Positions 45,260 through 58,329 of a DNA stretch of 64,000 nt are shown piece after piece; position 1 is the stretch's first letter, and the number at the start of each line of letters is the position of its first letter. The notes beneath the pieces were generated by a model that ran no database searches, was not told the DNA's origin, and was given only the letters and a program-made list of their open reading frames with translations. A program made the position numbers and the translations under genes. This stretch comes from Chrysemys picta bellii (lineage: Eukaryota; Chordata; Testudines; Emydidae): contig NC_088794.1 of assembly GCF_011386835.1 (NCBI RefSeq), positions 65,488,506-65,552,505 on the forward strand, in the 5' to 3' direction.

Positions 45260-45717
45260 ACCATTCTCCAGCTGGAAGTCACAGGATTGTTGTCACCCTA
45301 CCCTCTGCTGGCTCCTCACCATCATTGACTCACCTCCTGTGCCAAAGATTACTGTGAGAGGGTAGCATAATGCTGGCTAGGCTGTCTTTACGCCACATGG
45401 AGATTCTCCTACAAGGGAAATTCTAGCTGCACCTTTTAATAGAGCTTTAAAATCCCCTTGCACCAGTGGAGCAGCACAAAGGGGATTTAATCTGGGCCAA
45501 AGATCTATGCATAACTAACCTTAAAATGTTATTTGAAAGGTTGAAAAAGTCACCCTATTATTAATCTAAGTGCTAAAACCTACAAGGATTCAGAAAATTC
45601 TGAATGAGAGGTGTATTTTGTCCCAACTAAGGAACTATTTTTGAAGTTGTCTTGTAGCCTGATCTGTAGATTATGAATAAAAATTCCCAGTTATCACTTT
45701 AAGGGTAGACAGGTTCT
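45260..45717. other. Non-coding stretch without recognised element
   Basis: No gene, RNA or repeat terminus was recognised. Confidence 0.45.
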
Positions 45718-46543
45718 TGTCCCAAGATCAGGCCCAGTATTAGTAACATTATTATATAGTTGGGAACCTAGATGTGCACAGGTGCAACACTCACACTATA
45801 GGAACTCTTTTATATTTACAAATAATTTATTAATACATTTAGCAAAGTCACACACACTCTAACTCAGTAAAGTAGATCGAGATAATACAGAAAGTACATC
45901 TGAACAGCCATACTCACACCATCCCTTGGAGAACAACCTGAAATGTTAGCCATTATCTTCCTCATCACCGTCACCTTCCTCATCTTCACTAGTGGCCATC
46001 ATTCTGGCCCCTCCCACCGCTAAATCTCTCTCCCTCTCCTACTGCCCTGGGATGCCACTTTTAAAATATGTTATGCTGACATTACCATGTCTAATGCATA
46101 TTCGGTAGGGGTTTCTTCCCTCTTCTTTATTTGTGTTTCCTCCCCTTATCAATGTTAAGGTGTCTTTTTTTTTTATAGGTTAATATATTTATGAGTTCAC
46201 CCCATTATCGTATACGTCAATTCATTGTCATGGCACTCTTCCGGCCGGATGTTCCGTCCAAAACCTTCCAGAAGCTGGTATTAGTTCATGTTTCTATGGT
46301 TGGCTGATGTCATTATGGACAAAATTCCCCCTTGCATTCTACTTCCAGTTCCCCAAAATTTATGGATTACCTAAGTTTATCTATGTCAAAGTTCATAGGC
46401 CTCAAACCTCATCCTAATTGCTGAAGCCAATGCTTTACAGGATACAAGCCCGTAGGTTCCTTGCATTACTGCTGAATATAAGAAAGCACAATATAATGCA
46501 AATCAGAGAATATAATAGAAGTAAGCTAGCCTACTGGGCTACA
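45718..46543 (-). mobile_element. Possible LTR-like block, about 0.83 kb
   Basis: The block starts tgtcccaag and ends ctgggctaca, giving TG...CA termini with partial inverted similarity. On the minus strand an aataaatt signal lies near 45825, about 105 bases before the putative 3' end, like an R/U5 boundary. Flanks gttct and gtctg do not form a clear duplication, so the borders are uncertain. No internal retroelement genes are present. Confidence 0.35.
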
Positions 46544-47744
46544 GTCTGAATACGTAAAGATACACAGACTGCATTCCTATACAATAAATACTTTGCAACG
46601 CAAACCTTATATAGTATATAAGCATTCCATAAATGTCACCTCTTTGCTTGATGTACATAATTTATGTGTCTGTATATATTAATACAGTTTTGGCAGCTAA
46701 AATTAGATTACATTTCACAAGGAATTGTGCTTTTTCTGGTGTAGATTATATTGTCATATTCCATCATAGAATCTTTTCTTGAAATTATTGAATGCCACTT
46801 TTGCCACTAGGTGGTGCTGATGCAGGCAGATGGCTCTTTGAACATGTTGAAGAGTTGCTCCCATCTAGTCCTTAAATATGTGTGCATCTTTTGAACAGGT
46901 ACACCAACGAGAGACGCTATGGTGCCACAAATTCCTGGTGTTTTCAGTTTTTCTTCTCTTGGTGTGCTGTATTATCTGTCTCCTCCTGAGCGATTGCAGA
47001 GGGTTTATTGTCCAGCTCAATTTCCTCTCTGGCAGTACTGATTTGCGTGCTGGTAAACTGGCAATGGCTTACTCAACAGTAACTAGTCTGATACAGGCTA
47101 TTCAGTCTGGTTTGTTTGTATATTATTGTTCTCAGTTTCCACAGAATGCCAATCAACAGTTTGTACTCATATTAATGCCCTCTTACACCTACTAATCCTG
47201 TTGGGTCCAGTTAGAACAAGCGACAACACTTCTGTTCAGATGCCTGCCTAAGGTGTAGTTTTGGAAGCTATCCTCTGTCTAAATTCAACACAGGTCATGA
47301 CTCAGTGTTCATGAGTTTGTCTGAAAGACATAGCAGATACTTTAAAAAAAAATACACACGCAAACAAAAACCGTATGTTTTTAATTGAACAGAAGCTTAT
47401 TTATTACTTTGTGGATTGGGAGTATCATTGATGTTTGCATGTGAACTCACTACATAATAGGCCTAGTCTGCTAATTTTTCCATGGTATGTTTTGCTGGCA
47501 TGATCAAAGCATTCTAGTCTGATGATTGAACTGCCTAAGCATCTAAAAAGCCTTTAGGACATCACAGAAAATCTACCACAGTGTATGACTCTTACATTCT
47601 TTTTATAGACTTACTGAACTGTGCAGCTTTTTATTTTTCCAACCTTGCTACTGTATTTAATAGCAAATGAAACTTGACGTCTACTTAAATTAATGACAGT
47701 TTGCAACAAGACTGAGCCCTTTGCATGCCAGCTGATTTAACAAA
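46544..47744. other. Non-coding stretch without recognised gene
   Basis: The plus-strand open frame of 105 codons at 46878-47195 includes a hydrophobic run but no known domain. I do not call it a gene. Confidence 0.4.
46803..46819 (+). promoter_or_regulatory. CTCF-like motif
   Basis: gccactaggtggtgctg resembles the CTCF core CCACNAGGTGGCGC with one change in the GC-rich right half. The surrounding DNA is AT-rich without CpGs. It is a weaker candidate than the one at 4991. Confidence 0.4.
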
Positions 47745-47775
47745 CTTTTCTTTTCTTTTCTTTTCTTTTCTTTTC
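47745..47775 (+). repeat. (CTTTT)n microsatellite
   Basis: Six uninterrupted copies of a CTTTT unit. On the minus strand this is AAAAG. It is a simple tandem repeat, possibly polymorphic. Confidence 0.9.
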
Positions 47776-47779
47776 GACA

Positions 47780-48596
47780 CTATCACTTTTCACAAAGCAT
47801 GTTTTCTGTGGTTCTGTTTGTTTTGTATTTCTATCATCTATGAGGATTGAGCCAGATGAATTTTGTTTGTAGCTAGTTTTCATCAAGCACTGGCCATAAG
47901 TCAAGAATTACTAATATTGAGCATGATCTTGGACTTTTCATACAGAAAATCTCCTATTGGAAGTCCATGGGAGTTTTGCATGATTGGCAGTAGGCCCATC
48001 ACCTACAAGGAAATTGTCTTTCACTGATACCTTCAGTTTGAATCCTTGCATTTTGTTCTGCAGATATTCTATTACTTTAAATGGATTTTTCTGGTAATCT
48101 GACAAATCAAAGCTAATGAAATGTCTATTTTTGGAATGTGTGGGTTTTTTGTGTTTGAAAAACCCTCATTGCATTGAAGTTGGAAAAAGGGTTTTGATTC
48201 TCATTTACGCTAGAATGGTCCTAGCAGTGCAAAGGGGCCTTAGAGTGGGAGCAGATTTTATCTACTACCTCTTTATATTATTAGACTGTGTGAAGGGGTT
48301 TTGATGTAAATAAAAATTGGGCCCATATTAGGACTCTGTAAAGAGTGCCCATATTTCTTCTTTTCTCCTAACTTGGTCTCCTTTGGATCATTCCCTTTTC
48401 TCCCACTTTGAACATCATGTGGCTGCATGAGAGGAAGAGGAGGGGAAATGTAGGAATAACTTCCATTAATTCTAGGCGAAGTCATGAGCAAATTCTCACA
48501 TGTTGGATAAAAATAACTTCTAAAGATTGTAGTAGGTGATTAAATTGGGAACAATGCCTTCACAGATTTATTCATGCAGTCCTAAGTGGTACTGTC
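47780..48596. other. Non-coding stretch without recognised element
   Basis: No gene was seen. A degraded palindrome-family copy may lie at 47920-48000 (gagcatgatcttggac ... ggcagtaggccc). Confidence 0.4.
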
Positions 48597-48604
48597 TCAC
48601 ATAG

Positions 48605-48904
48605 CAGGGGTGGTCAAATTTACTAACCCTCTGAACCGCATACGATAGATAATCTTCAGATATTCGAGAGCCAGGATTCGGGGATTCTGCCCTGCAGCGG
48701 CGTGGTGGTGAGTCTTGGGAATCAGGGCTTCAGCAGGAGTAGGGCACAAGCCCCGAGACCATCATCCTACCACATGGCAGAAGCCCAAAGCTTCCCCCCC
48801 CCCGAATCTGGTAGGTGGAGAATGGGGGTCATGGGGGCATTGCGAGCCGCACTTTAAATGTAAAAAAGCCATATGTGGCTCATGAGCTGTGCTTTGGCCA
48901 CCCG
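48605..48904. mobile_element. Non-autonomous hAT element, 300 bp
   Basis: The left end is caggggtggtcaaatttact. The right end is ctgtgctttggccacccg, which on the minus strand reads cgggtggccaaag. The flanks are tcacatag (48597-48604) and tcatatag (48905-48912), an 8-bp duplication with one mismatch. The right tip has lost or changed its last two or three bases. There is no coding capacity. Confidence 0.85.
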
Positions 48905-49094
48905 TCATATAGTGTCACCTCATCTAGAGATCATTGTTGTTTGTTGTCTGTGATTAATCAATACTGATAATGTTTTTCACCCACCGCAGGATGACATGTA
49001 CATGTGTGTGGTTTCCAATAACTTGCCTCTCTTGGCTGTCGCAGAGTTCTTTCTTGGACACCAGTACACAACTTTTTTATCAGTCTAGTAAGAA

Positions 49095-49428
49095 AGGTAG
49101 CCACTATCTCTACAGTGCATTGGGGACTCAGTGTTTCCAAGCCTACCCTTGAGCATCCACACTGTATTGTAAACCTGGGTTTACAGTTGCTGGACCTGAG
49201 TCTCAAGTTATGCAAATGTCTATACCACACAATGCAGACCTTCTGAGTCAGGTCTGTGGGTTGAGCTGCATCCACCCTGCTAAATGACAGTTACAGCAGG
49301 GTCTTAGGACCTGGATCCTGAGTGCTTGCTGTCCTGAGTCAGACAGATTTGTGTGTTAGCAGAAGCAGGGCTTGGGCTCAAACCTGAGTCAGAGCCTGCC
49401 TGGGCTTAGTGTGCAGTGTAGCCATATC
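49095..49428. mobile_element. Possible Harbinger-like element, decayed left end
   Basis: The right end reads gtgcagtgtagccatatcc, which on the minus strand is ggatatggctacactgcac. That is the same terminal motif as the 15063 element. The proposed left end, agccactatctctacagtgc, is poorly matched. Interior motifs (tgagtcaggtctgtgg, ctgagtcagagcctgcc) recur in both orientations. The right end is convincing and the left boundary is a guess. Confidence 0.45.
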
Positions 49429-49772
49429 CTAAAGATGCTGGAACAAGGATCTGCTCTTTACAACCTGATGCTTGCATCTAGCATTGAGATAAAGAAACTG
49501 CTTTGCCAGATGAATGAGGGTTTCATACATTTTGCAAGAAAGCTGGGTTCAAGTAACCAAGCATCTGTTGGGTGAAAGCTCTTTTGTAAACTAGCATATA
49601 ACATGCATGGTCACACTAGGGATGTTCCTTCCACCGAAAGTTACTATTTGCTTCACAAGTTGTAGCCAGGCCATCTATAGGATACTCTTAGGTCCCATTT
49701 CCAGTGCTAGAGATCACAATGTTTGTTTTTATACTATACTGTATGTTTGTTAGTTTTATGTTTAGTGTTTCA

Positions 49773-50342
49773 GTTAAGTCCCAAGCCGACTGTGAAGAGC
49801 AACAAAAGAATCTCTCAAAACTGGGTGACTGCGCAACAAAATGGCAGATGAAATTCAGTGTTGATAAATGCAAAGTAATGCACACTGGAAAACATAATCC
49901 CAACTATACATATAAAATGATGGGGTCTAAATTAGCTCTTACCATTCAAGAAAGAGATCTTGGAATCATGGTGAATAGTTCTCGGAAAACATCCACTCAA
50001 TGTGCAGCAGCAGTCAAAAAAGCAAACAGAATGTTGGGAATCATTAAGAAAGGCATAGATAACAAGACCGAAAATATCATGTTGCCTCTATATAAATCTA
50101 TCGTACACCCACATCTTGAATACTGCATGCAGATGTGGTTGCCCCATCTCAAAAAAGACCTATTGGAATTAGAAAAGGTTCAGAAAAGGGCAACAAAAAT
50201 TATTAGGGGTATGAAATGGCTGCTATATGAGGAAAGATTAATAAGACTGGGACTTTTCAGCTTGGAAAAGAGACGACTGGGGGGAGGGCGGGCTATGATA
50301 GAGGTCTATAAAATCATGACTGGTGTGGTGAAAGTAAAATGA
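49773..50342 (+). pseudogene. CR1 ORF2 C-terminal fragment (reverse transcriptase thumb)
   Basis: The frame is open up to a stop at 50340-50342, giving about 190 codons of CR1-like protein. An upstream ATG at 49704 is in unrelated DNA, so the annotated start is the homology boundary. Landmarks are WQMKFSVDKCKVMHTGK early on, ERDLGIMVNSS, KKANRMLGIIKKGI, LPLYKSIVHPHLEYC and LGLFSLEKRRL near the end. This corresponds to the region after the YADD box, up to near the C-terminus. The catalytic palm is missing. Homology continues after the stop (ntrtrghqmk-like codons near 50370), so the stop at 50340 is a disabling mutation or frameshift. Confidence 0.9.
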
Positions 50343-50758
50343 GAAGGAATAAATAACACTTCCTTAAACACAAGAACTAGGGGTCACCAAATGAAATGAA
50401 TGGGCAGCATGTTTAAAATAAACAAAAGGAAGTATTTTTTCACACAACGCACAGTCAACCTGTGGAACTCCTTGACAGAGGATGTTCTGAAGGCCAAGAC
50501 TATAACAGGGTTCAGAAAAGAACTAGATAAATTCATGGGAGATAGGTCCATCAATGGCTATTAGCCAGGATGGGCAGGGATGGTGTCCTTAGCCTCAGTT
50601 TGCCAGAAGCTTGGAATGGGTGACAGGGAATGGATCACTTGATGATTGCCTGTTCATTCCCTCTGGGGCACCTGGCATTGGCTACTGTTGGAAGACGGGA
50701 TACTGGGCTAGATGGACCTTTGGTCTGACCCAGTATGGCCAGTCTTATGCTCTTATGT
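49773..50758 (+). mobile_element. CR1 LINE, 5'-truncated, about 1 kb
   Basis: This is the best-preserved LINE in the window. It contains the C-terminal portion of ORF2 followed by a complete-looking 3' UTR. UTR landmarks are agggaatggatcacttgatg at about 50627, ggatactgggctagatggac at about 50698 and tctgacccagtatggcc at about 50726. It ends in the repeated motif tcttatgctcttatg, as CR1 elements end in short direct repeats rather than poly-A. The 5' end is truncated inside ORF2. No target-site duplication was seen, which is usual for CR1. Confidence 0.93.
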
Positions 50759-50880
50759 ATCTGTGATCCAGCAATATCTTACTTCAGAGAATTTTTAAGT
50801 GTATGTTTATTGGTATAACAAATCTATGGCCAGCTATGACTTCACAGTTGTCACTATTGTATACCACCTGGCAATTCCGC

Positions 50881-50937
50881 TGATCCAAAGTCCATTGTAC
50901 TCAATGGATAGACTTTAATAGGCTTTGAATTAGGCCC
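50881..50937. repeat. Short palindromic repeat (dispersed family)
   Basis: tgatccaaagtccattgtac, core actcaatggatag, and right end ggctttgaattaggccc. The arms gatccaaag and ctttgaatta pair imperfectly. Confidence 0.5.
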
Positions 50938-51142
50938 AATTGCAGCAGGTGGGATCACATTTGTATCTTTCTGGTTCCAAAAGCACAGCTCCTACCCCTT
51001 CAGCTAAAGGAAAATCTCGTTTAGCTTTTAGTTGTATCGAGCCTATGACTAAATAAATAAGCAATTCTTATTATGTATAAAAGAGAGCAGTGATACAAAT
51101 ACTCCCTAGCCAGTACACTGTGTAAGATGCTGAACATCCTTG

Positions 51143-51243
51143 CCCAGTTCAGCAAAGCACTTAAGCACATGCTTTCATTGAAGTTAACAAGACTACTCAC
51201 CTGCTTAAAGTTAAGGATGTACTTACGTGATTTGTTGAATTGG
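51143..51243. repeat. Palindromic repeat, gcacttaa sub-type
   Basis: cccagttcagcaaagcactt and aagcacatgctt at the left pair with ctgcttaaagttaaggatgt and tgatttgttgaattgg at the right. The core contains cattgaagttaac. It matches the sub-type at 32641. Confidence 0.65.
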
Positions 51244-51249
51244 TTCAAC

Positions 51250-53449
51250 CCTTTATAGGATCAAGACTGCTGTGTCCTTATACATTACATGTTTGTTTGT
51301 TTGTTTTATCTGAATGCTATAGGCAAGATTATCAAACAAATTTTGTGTCTTTTTATTTTAAAACAAAGCACAATACATCCCATTATGTGGTATGAACAAG
51401 TAAAAAGAGAGATACAAATTGAAATTGTTAAACAGTAAATCATTTGTATCAGTGATACTGCTGGTAACATTTTACATGTACCCAAGAAGCTGCAACTAGC
51501 TCTGCAGTAGCTTTATAAGTTGTTTCTCAGAGCTGTGTAGTTAAACACTTTGTAAATGCACTACTTAATTTTTCCACACGTTGTAATTCATTGTTGGCCT
51601 TTTCCACAGTGAATTGTTGGGATTAACTAATAAATCAGCAGAAAAGACATGCCAATTTCCTCAACAGTTGACAAATTGCAGTGTGGGCAAAGTACTGTAT
51701 GTTTTATTTATTTTTTAAAATTTACTACTTGGAGAAAGCTAAGCTTCAGATGCCTCTAAAATGCTTTGTTGGTTTTTATTTGGCAATATTGCATTTAATT
51801 ATACTCTACTCTCTCTTTTTCAAGCAGCATATGAAAATATGTTTCACTAACGGTTACTGCCGATATGCAAGTAAGATTTTCCTTGCTTTGCTAATATTTA
51901 CTTAGAATAAAAATATCATTTGGGGTACAAGATTTCCAGTTACCTGCTCCTTCCTTACATTGCTTCATTTTTGAATAAAAGGGATTTGTTCTGAGTTTCT
52001 TTATTCACAATAAATGAAACCCAAATTTTATTTTTATATTTTAATTCTGAATTATTTAAATAATTGGGGTCTGATTTTCAAAACCTGAGGAAACAATGGG
52101 CATGTGCCAAGTTACCTGGTAATTTGGATGCATACATATTTGATTTGTGCAAGTGATATACTAAATGCACATGCAAATTATATTAGCAATTGTATGTGAC
52201 CTTGGGTTTCTCCCATCTTAGAAATCCTTGCCTGCAACAGTTAAAGCAATTAAATTAATATGGCATTGCTTATAAGGAGTGGGGACTTTATTTTTTATCA
52301 GAACAAACCTATTTAAGAAAAGCTTTTGTTAAGTGCTTAGAAAGTGCCAGCTGAGAGTGTGCTCCTGTCCTTGGCCATGTATGACACTTCCTGAAATTAT
52401 ATTAGCTTTATACTGAACGATATGTAAGCAGCCTTTCAATATCTAGGAATTCAGAATACAAAGGTGTTCAAAAACAAAACAAAAATCCCCAACTATTTAT
52501 GTGATCCATTCAGTATTTAAGGTTAGAGCTACGAAAAGGACTGAGATACTCTGCAGTGTAATTTCTTAGTATGGATCAGATATTGCAGACTTCACCTGGG
52601 AGGTTTCTTTCAGTAAGGCTTTCAGGATCAGTCCTGCTGTTAAAATGTGTGGACTGTAGATCATCCCCTGCATGGGAAGTACCCACACAGGGTGCAGGAA
52701 CTTCTGATCTGTTCCTTCTGTGCAGGAGTGGAGCAGGCAGGGGAGGCATCCCTCCATGCTGTTGTGTGTTCCAAGACTCTCAGAATAAATGAAGCTGAAG
52801 GTCATCTGCACTGGGAGCCCAGAAGCTCTGCACAGCTGCTTAGGTCACAGTTTTTCCATGACAGCATGGCGCCCATGCTGCTCCTCCTGGCTACAGTCCC
52901 TTTGTATCATGCATCCACTACTTTGTAAAAAGGAGGAAGTGATGTTAAGCTCTATGAAGCTGAAGAGAGTGGTAATGTGAGGAAACGATAAGCTTCTGGA
53001 TCCCACAGTGCTTCTATAGGAGCAGGGTAAGGTAGAGGAACATGTCTCAGAGCTTCTGTGACCTCCCTCGTACCCCTCACTCTAGATGGAACTGATATGG
53101 CTCCCCTATTGTGGAGGGAATAATCAGATCTGGTCTCTGCAGAGTATGGTGCTCTGATTTAAAAAAAACCAAACAGCTATGGGCAATTGTCTATTATTTT
53201 CAGCAAAGTCAGTCACTGGAATGCTGCACATGCTCTTTTAGTACTCTGGGGGCAAAGGTCAGTGAGTTGCTGCTTCCAAATCAGGATACCTGTGGAATTC
53301 ATTTAAAAGAGAAGTGGTTCAACTTATCAGCTTCTGTGGAGAAAGCTGTTGAAATTCATTCATGCCCTGCTCCATCATTGAGACCTGCTGTGCCCACTCC
53401 TCTGATTAACGAAAACGTTTATGTGCATTTAAATAGGGAAGAACAGTAG
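51250..53449. other. Non-coding stretch without recognised element
   Basis: About 2.2 kb with no gene recognised. Overlapping open frames on both strands between 52566 and 53449 have no family signature or splice context. Confidence 0.45.
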
Positions 53450-53521
53450 ACCAAATTCTCTGCTGGTGTAAATAGGTGAAACACCATTAAAGTCAATGGA
53501 GCTGTGTTCATTTACACCAAA
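53450..53521. repeat. Short palindromic repeat (dispersed family)
   Basis: gaccaaattctctgctggtg and taaataggtgaaa at the left pair loosely with gtgttcatttacaccaa at the right. The core attaaagtcaatggagct is the family hallmark. Confidence 0.6.
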
Positions 53522-53529
53522 TACAATAT

Positions 53530-55350
53530 TATTATTTAAATATTAATATTAAACATTCTCATTATTCTTAATTCTATCTTCCAGTTGTCATAGTCTGCAC
53601 AAAATAATATGGAAATGAAATTATTTATTGTACAAAACCAGGACTATTAGAGTAATTAATATAATTATGAAATATCATTACTTAGATGGAAATGGGAGGA
53701 AACGGATAGGCTAGAGTGCAACTAAAGAATGTACAGCTGTGGCTAAGAGCATAGCATGGGCCCTGTGCTAGCTAGTGGAGGACAGTCAAGCAGGAATGGT
53801 CAGGCAGGTGGAGCTATTGCTCTCTTTCCTCTCAGAGAGAAAGAGAGCACCCATAGAAGAGACCACACTAGAAATTACATCACTTGCCATGACTTACCCA
53901 AAATGTAGGGTCATTTTCTATATTTAGGAAATGCTGAGGGAAAGGGTTGTGCATTAGGGATGTTTTATACAGATCATAGGAAGTGACCTAGCATTAAAAC
54001 ACAAGATAACTTAAAGGAATAAAGAATAATAATTTATAGCACTGCCAAAAATAATCCCTGTAGGGGAGAGCCAGGACTTGACTGCAATGAAATATAAAGG
54101 GGATTCTTCATTGAGACTGCTGGACACAGAGAGATCATGTGGTTCGTTCTGACTCTTCATCTCCCAGACTGGCTAACACAGACAGTGCTCCTGGTGTCAG
54201 CACAGAGGTTGTCCCTAACCTGGTTTAAACATGGAAAGGATTCTTGGCTACACTATAAATTCCTTTACCCTCTTTATATTTAAAAAATAGCCCTCCCTTT
54301 CCTTATGAGATGGTGGGAAGGACCCAGAAACTGTTATTAAAATACAAATCAGCAAAAAACCTCCTTGGAAGGAAAATTCTAGCTATGCTGATTTAGACTG
54401 AGATGTGGAACAATTTCTGGAAGCATGAAAAATGTCTGAGGGGTATTTTCCATGTCTATTTTTAACCAGAGTCTGTAAATAAATTAAGTTGACTTCTGTT
54501 ATAGTACTATGTCAGGAAAATAATATGGGGCCATGCAGTATATAAAACATGCCCTTGTTGTTTGCACTATTATGAAAATATGTCTCATCAGTCATAGATG
54601 GAGCTTTATCTTTATCAAAGGATCTCTTGTCAAATACTGAGTATGTGATCCAAAACAAAACTCCAGATCTGGATGTAGGGGATCAGGAGGGATTGGGATC
54701 CAAACGCAGTTGCCAGGTTCATAGCCTGCCCACAGCTTTATATTGGGCCAGACCAAACCTTGGATCTGCAAATCTCTGAACATTGGAGGCTTCAAAAGAT
54801 GGGTCTGACTTTTATTTAATTTCAGTTCTTTATTTTAATTTAATTCACCATTAAACTATTAAAGTATTTGACTTCTTTCTCATTACAGATTGAAACTGAG
54901 AAGCTGGGGGAGAGAGAGATTCTTTTCCTGTCCCTTTCCTCCCAACATGCATATGTCAGAGATTAATTACTAACAGGGTAAGACTGTAGGCAGCATTTTT
55001 TTTTTAATCTCTGTCTTGTGATTTGGCAAAAGCAAGTCAGAAGTGACCTTAGAAGGTCAAGAATGTTTCCTCAAAAGTGTGCATGTTAGTGAAAGTCAAG
55101 TTCATGATATTGATGACCAACTTCAGAAAGTTAGGCTAGGGAAAGCTGTGTGTCCTGTGCCTTGTAGGATTATAGATGTATACTCCAGATTCGTGGAATG
55201 AAAAGGATTCTGGAAATTTTGGGACCAAATTCTCCAAGTGGCCTCAATCCGGTCTCTAAATTTGTGCTAGCAGTTTTGCATAAGCTAAAACCTCACATTT
55301 GAATGTACACATTGCATTTACACATTTGATAATTAACTACTCCATTTAAA
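53530..55350. other. Non-coding stretch without recognised element
   Basis: No gene or complete repeat was recognised. The minus-strand open frame at 54592-54795 lacks a family signature. Confidence 0.45.
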
Positions 55351-55351
55351 G

Positions 55352-55420
55352 ACCTGATCCAATACCTATGTAATGCAATGGGTGCCTTTCAATTGACTTC
55401 AGTGGGCATTGGAAAGGACT
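55352..55420. repeat. Short palindromic repeat (dispersed family)
   Basis: acctgatccaatacc pairs with ggcattggaaaggact around the core caattgacttcagtggg. A second, looser member (gggcccaatcctgcaatact ... aagcattggaatact) follows at 55484-55565. Confidence 0.6.
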
Positions 55421-55569
55421 TAAGCACACTGATGTAAATTTTGCATCTACAAAAAATTATACACAAATGTTCAGGTGCAAATTTAGGGCCCAATCCTGCA
55501 ATACTTACTGATGTGAGTAATTCTAAGAAAGTGAATAGGATTTGAGTAAAGCATTGGAATACTTGTAGG

Positions 55570-58329
55570 GATAAAGGAGGGAGGATGGGGTTCTTTCCTT
55601 TTTTGGTTAATATAGTCCTTATATTTTCCCTCAGGATTTAGTAGAGATTTGATTTGATTATACATTTTTGATGCAAAGCCAAACTTTCCGTATGTCTGGG
55701 ATACTCAGTCCATCTCCGATATTTGCCTTTTTCTGCTTTTCATACTCTGGCTGCATAACTCCCTTTTTAAATGAAAAAAGAAAAGGTTTGTATGAGTACT
55801 CATAATTTTATCTGGAGACTAACAATTGCTGTGGAGAGTCATTTAGGAGTAATGATGATTTGAATAATATTAATTAACTAGTCAGGTTGAGAGCACCAGG
55901 CTAGGAGGAGAATAGACAGACAAGCCTTTGATATCCAGAAATGCTCCTATGTTTTTGTTTCATGTATTCAGTTTCTTCTGCCTCTAATTCTATTTTATCT
56001 CTAATCAGATTTTCTTGTAGTTCAAATCCACATCTTTTGGGGTTCTGTGGACTTGTTCTCATTATGAAAGAGAGATCTTCCTTCAGAATCGAGGAAAGGC
56101 AATACAGATGAAAAATTAAGAGAATAGAGAATACTATCTGAAATGAAATGACTGTGGCAATTTCAGGATATATCACTGAGGCCAGGGCTCTTGAAAAATG
56201 GCCTGAGATTAATATGTTTTGGTGATGTTGTTTATTTTACTTGATAATATTCTGATTCTCCTGAAAATTCTCCTTTGGTGTAATATTCTATTCCTAGTCC
56301 AACCTTAATCCCAAGATTCAGCATAAGAATCTAATGAGCATACGAGAGTTTCAACTATGTGACATGTCATTGACATTTTCACAACAAAAATATTTTAATG
56401 AGAACAGAAAATGTGGTGCAGAGAGGGGAATATAGAAACTAATGCACAATTAGCTTCCCAAAAGTACAAATATTTACTTTGGAGGGTGACAGTAGCATCC
56501 ACATCTTCCTTCTGCAAAACAATTTTTAAAGAAACTCCTGAGTGTTATTACAATGGGATGTCATGTTAATCACATTTCACCTGCTTACAAAGCGGAGCGC
56601 AGACCAGCAGAATATAATGCAAAGTAAGAACTCTGACTTTAGATACAAGAACTTTTTTTTATTCATGTTATTAGGGAGTGGAGAATGATGCCAGTGGTAT
56701 CCATATCAATTGTTCTGATAGTGCATTGAAATACTACATTACTGAGAGAAACTGGGTTATAGCATGTTGCAGCACAATATATTTTAATCCATTATCAGAT
56801 CACAATAATCTGAATTTAAAAACAGATTAAATATCTGTAAGAAATAACATTGACAGCTCCACCATAAATTGATTTGCCTGTGAATCTGGAACGGTAAAAT
56901 CTCCAAAGGTCTGTGTCCCATATGCCCTGGCTCCACTGTAAAATCTGTAATGGATCATTTGGGACAGTCTTTTCTTGAGTTAGAAATCGTAGGAATTTTG
57001 AGGGGGTTTTCCTAGGACATTTCATTTGTCATTGTTGAAAGTTAGAGGGAGTAATCAAAAAACAGATTTCATATTTAAGACATACTCTGAGAAATCAAGC
57101 ACTCAAAAGCCAGGAAAATACAGAGTTAAAGGCAGAAGAAAATGTTATCATAAATGTGTGCCCTCCTACATATTCAATATATGTGCTTTCTTGTTATATC
57201 ATTATAATCTGATATTTCTTATACAACCTTGTTTACACTGTAGCACACAAACTGTACAACCATGTAGTCTTAGAACTTCATGGGAAAACTGTCAGGAAAA
57301 GGAGAGTTCTGCCAAGAGATGAGAGCTGGTGTGCTCAAAAGAAAGTTTCAGAGTGGAGAAGCCATCAAGGACTGAGCAAGAAAGACAAAAGAATTGCTTT
57401 CCCATAGGGCTGGATGGAATGAGCCTCCAGTCGATGTGGAGTCAAGTAGTAGTAACAATTTAAAGCAAAAATTGGTTAACTGATCAGAACTGGACCAATT
57501 GAAGGGTTTCAAGTACTTGAAATAGACTATTACATGGGGCTGGCAGGGGAAAGATGTTTATGTTCCCAGCTTGATACAGTGAGACTGAAGGGGCTCAGCT
57601 AACTAGGCATCTGCATACACAAACACAATTTGCACATATATCCTTGTAATCGTGCAATCAAGCTAAGCACAAGCCTTGAACACCCTGACCCCCCGCTTCT
57701 TTGTTCAGATCCATTTCCTTCAACACTGCCTTGCTTCCCCCTTGTCCCAGAGAGATTTACACACTCTTTTTGCTTGTTGGTGACTGGCTCTACAGACAAA
57801 AAGCCCACTCCTTAGGATGCCAACCCACAGTACAGTTATCCGCTAGAGCGCTGGTCTGTTCACTCCTGACTCTTTCTTCCCATAGTCCTGTAACAGCAAA
57901 CAAAAGTAAACACACTTTCTCCCCACCAGCTCTCCACAGTGGGCCTGCTGAAGTCCTGAAGCACCTCTTCTCCCCCAGGGCTCCTTATCAGACATCTGGC
58001 TCTCACTCAGAATATCCACTGAGTACTGTGGTTGATAAGCTAACAGTAGTTACTGTTCTGTGGGTCCACAGGGCAGTTTGCCTTGGAGCCTTTTCACTCT
58101 GTGGTCTCCTCAGACTAGAAGAAGAGGTCACTTCCATAAAACCAGCACCAGGCTGCTTCCTCTTCAAGCATGTGCTTTGCTATATGGCAAGTTGAACAGG
58201 TTCTCCGGGTGCTACCTCTGACTGGCTCTCTCTGTAAGGAATTAGCCCCCTCCTTGTCTGAACTAGTGTCCTTTTATTCCCTTGGGCACAAGCAGTGTAA
58301 AAGTGTGTAGGTTCAAGATGGCAAAGTTG
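55570..58329. other. Non-coding stretch without recognised gene
   Basis: About 2.7 kb. The 164-codon plus-strand open frame at 57701-58195 lies in a pyrimidine-rich region. It is Ser/Leu/Pro-rich and shows no domain, and it overlaps a 61-codon frame (57630-57815) in another phase. I see no splice or promoter context. An unrecognised repeat is possible between 57350 and 58330. Confidence 0.4.

Noticed and set aside
46878..47195. 105-codon frame with hydrophobic stretches as a possible membrane protein
   Set aside because: T-rich DNA gives hydrophobic translations by default. No family signature was seen and the start and end lie in unremarkable DNA.
57701..58195. 164-codon plus-strand frame, the second longest in the window
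   Set aside because: Ser/Leu/Pro-rich with no domain or conserved motif. It lies in pyrimidine-rich DNA and overlaps another frame, with no promoter or splice evidence.
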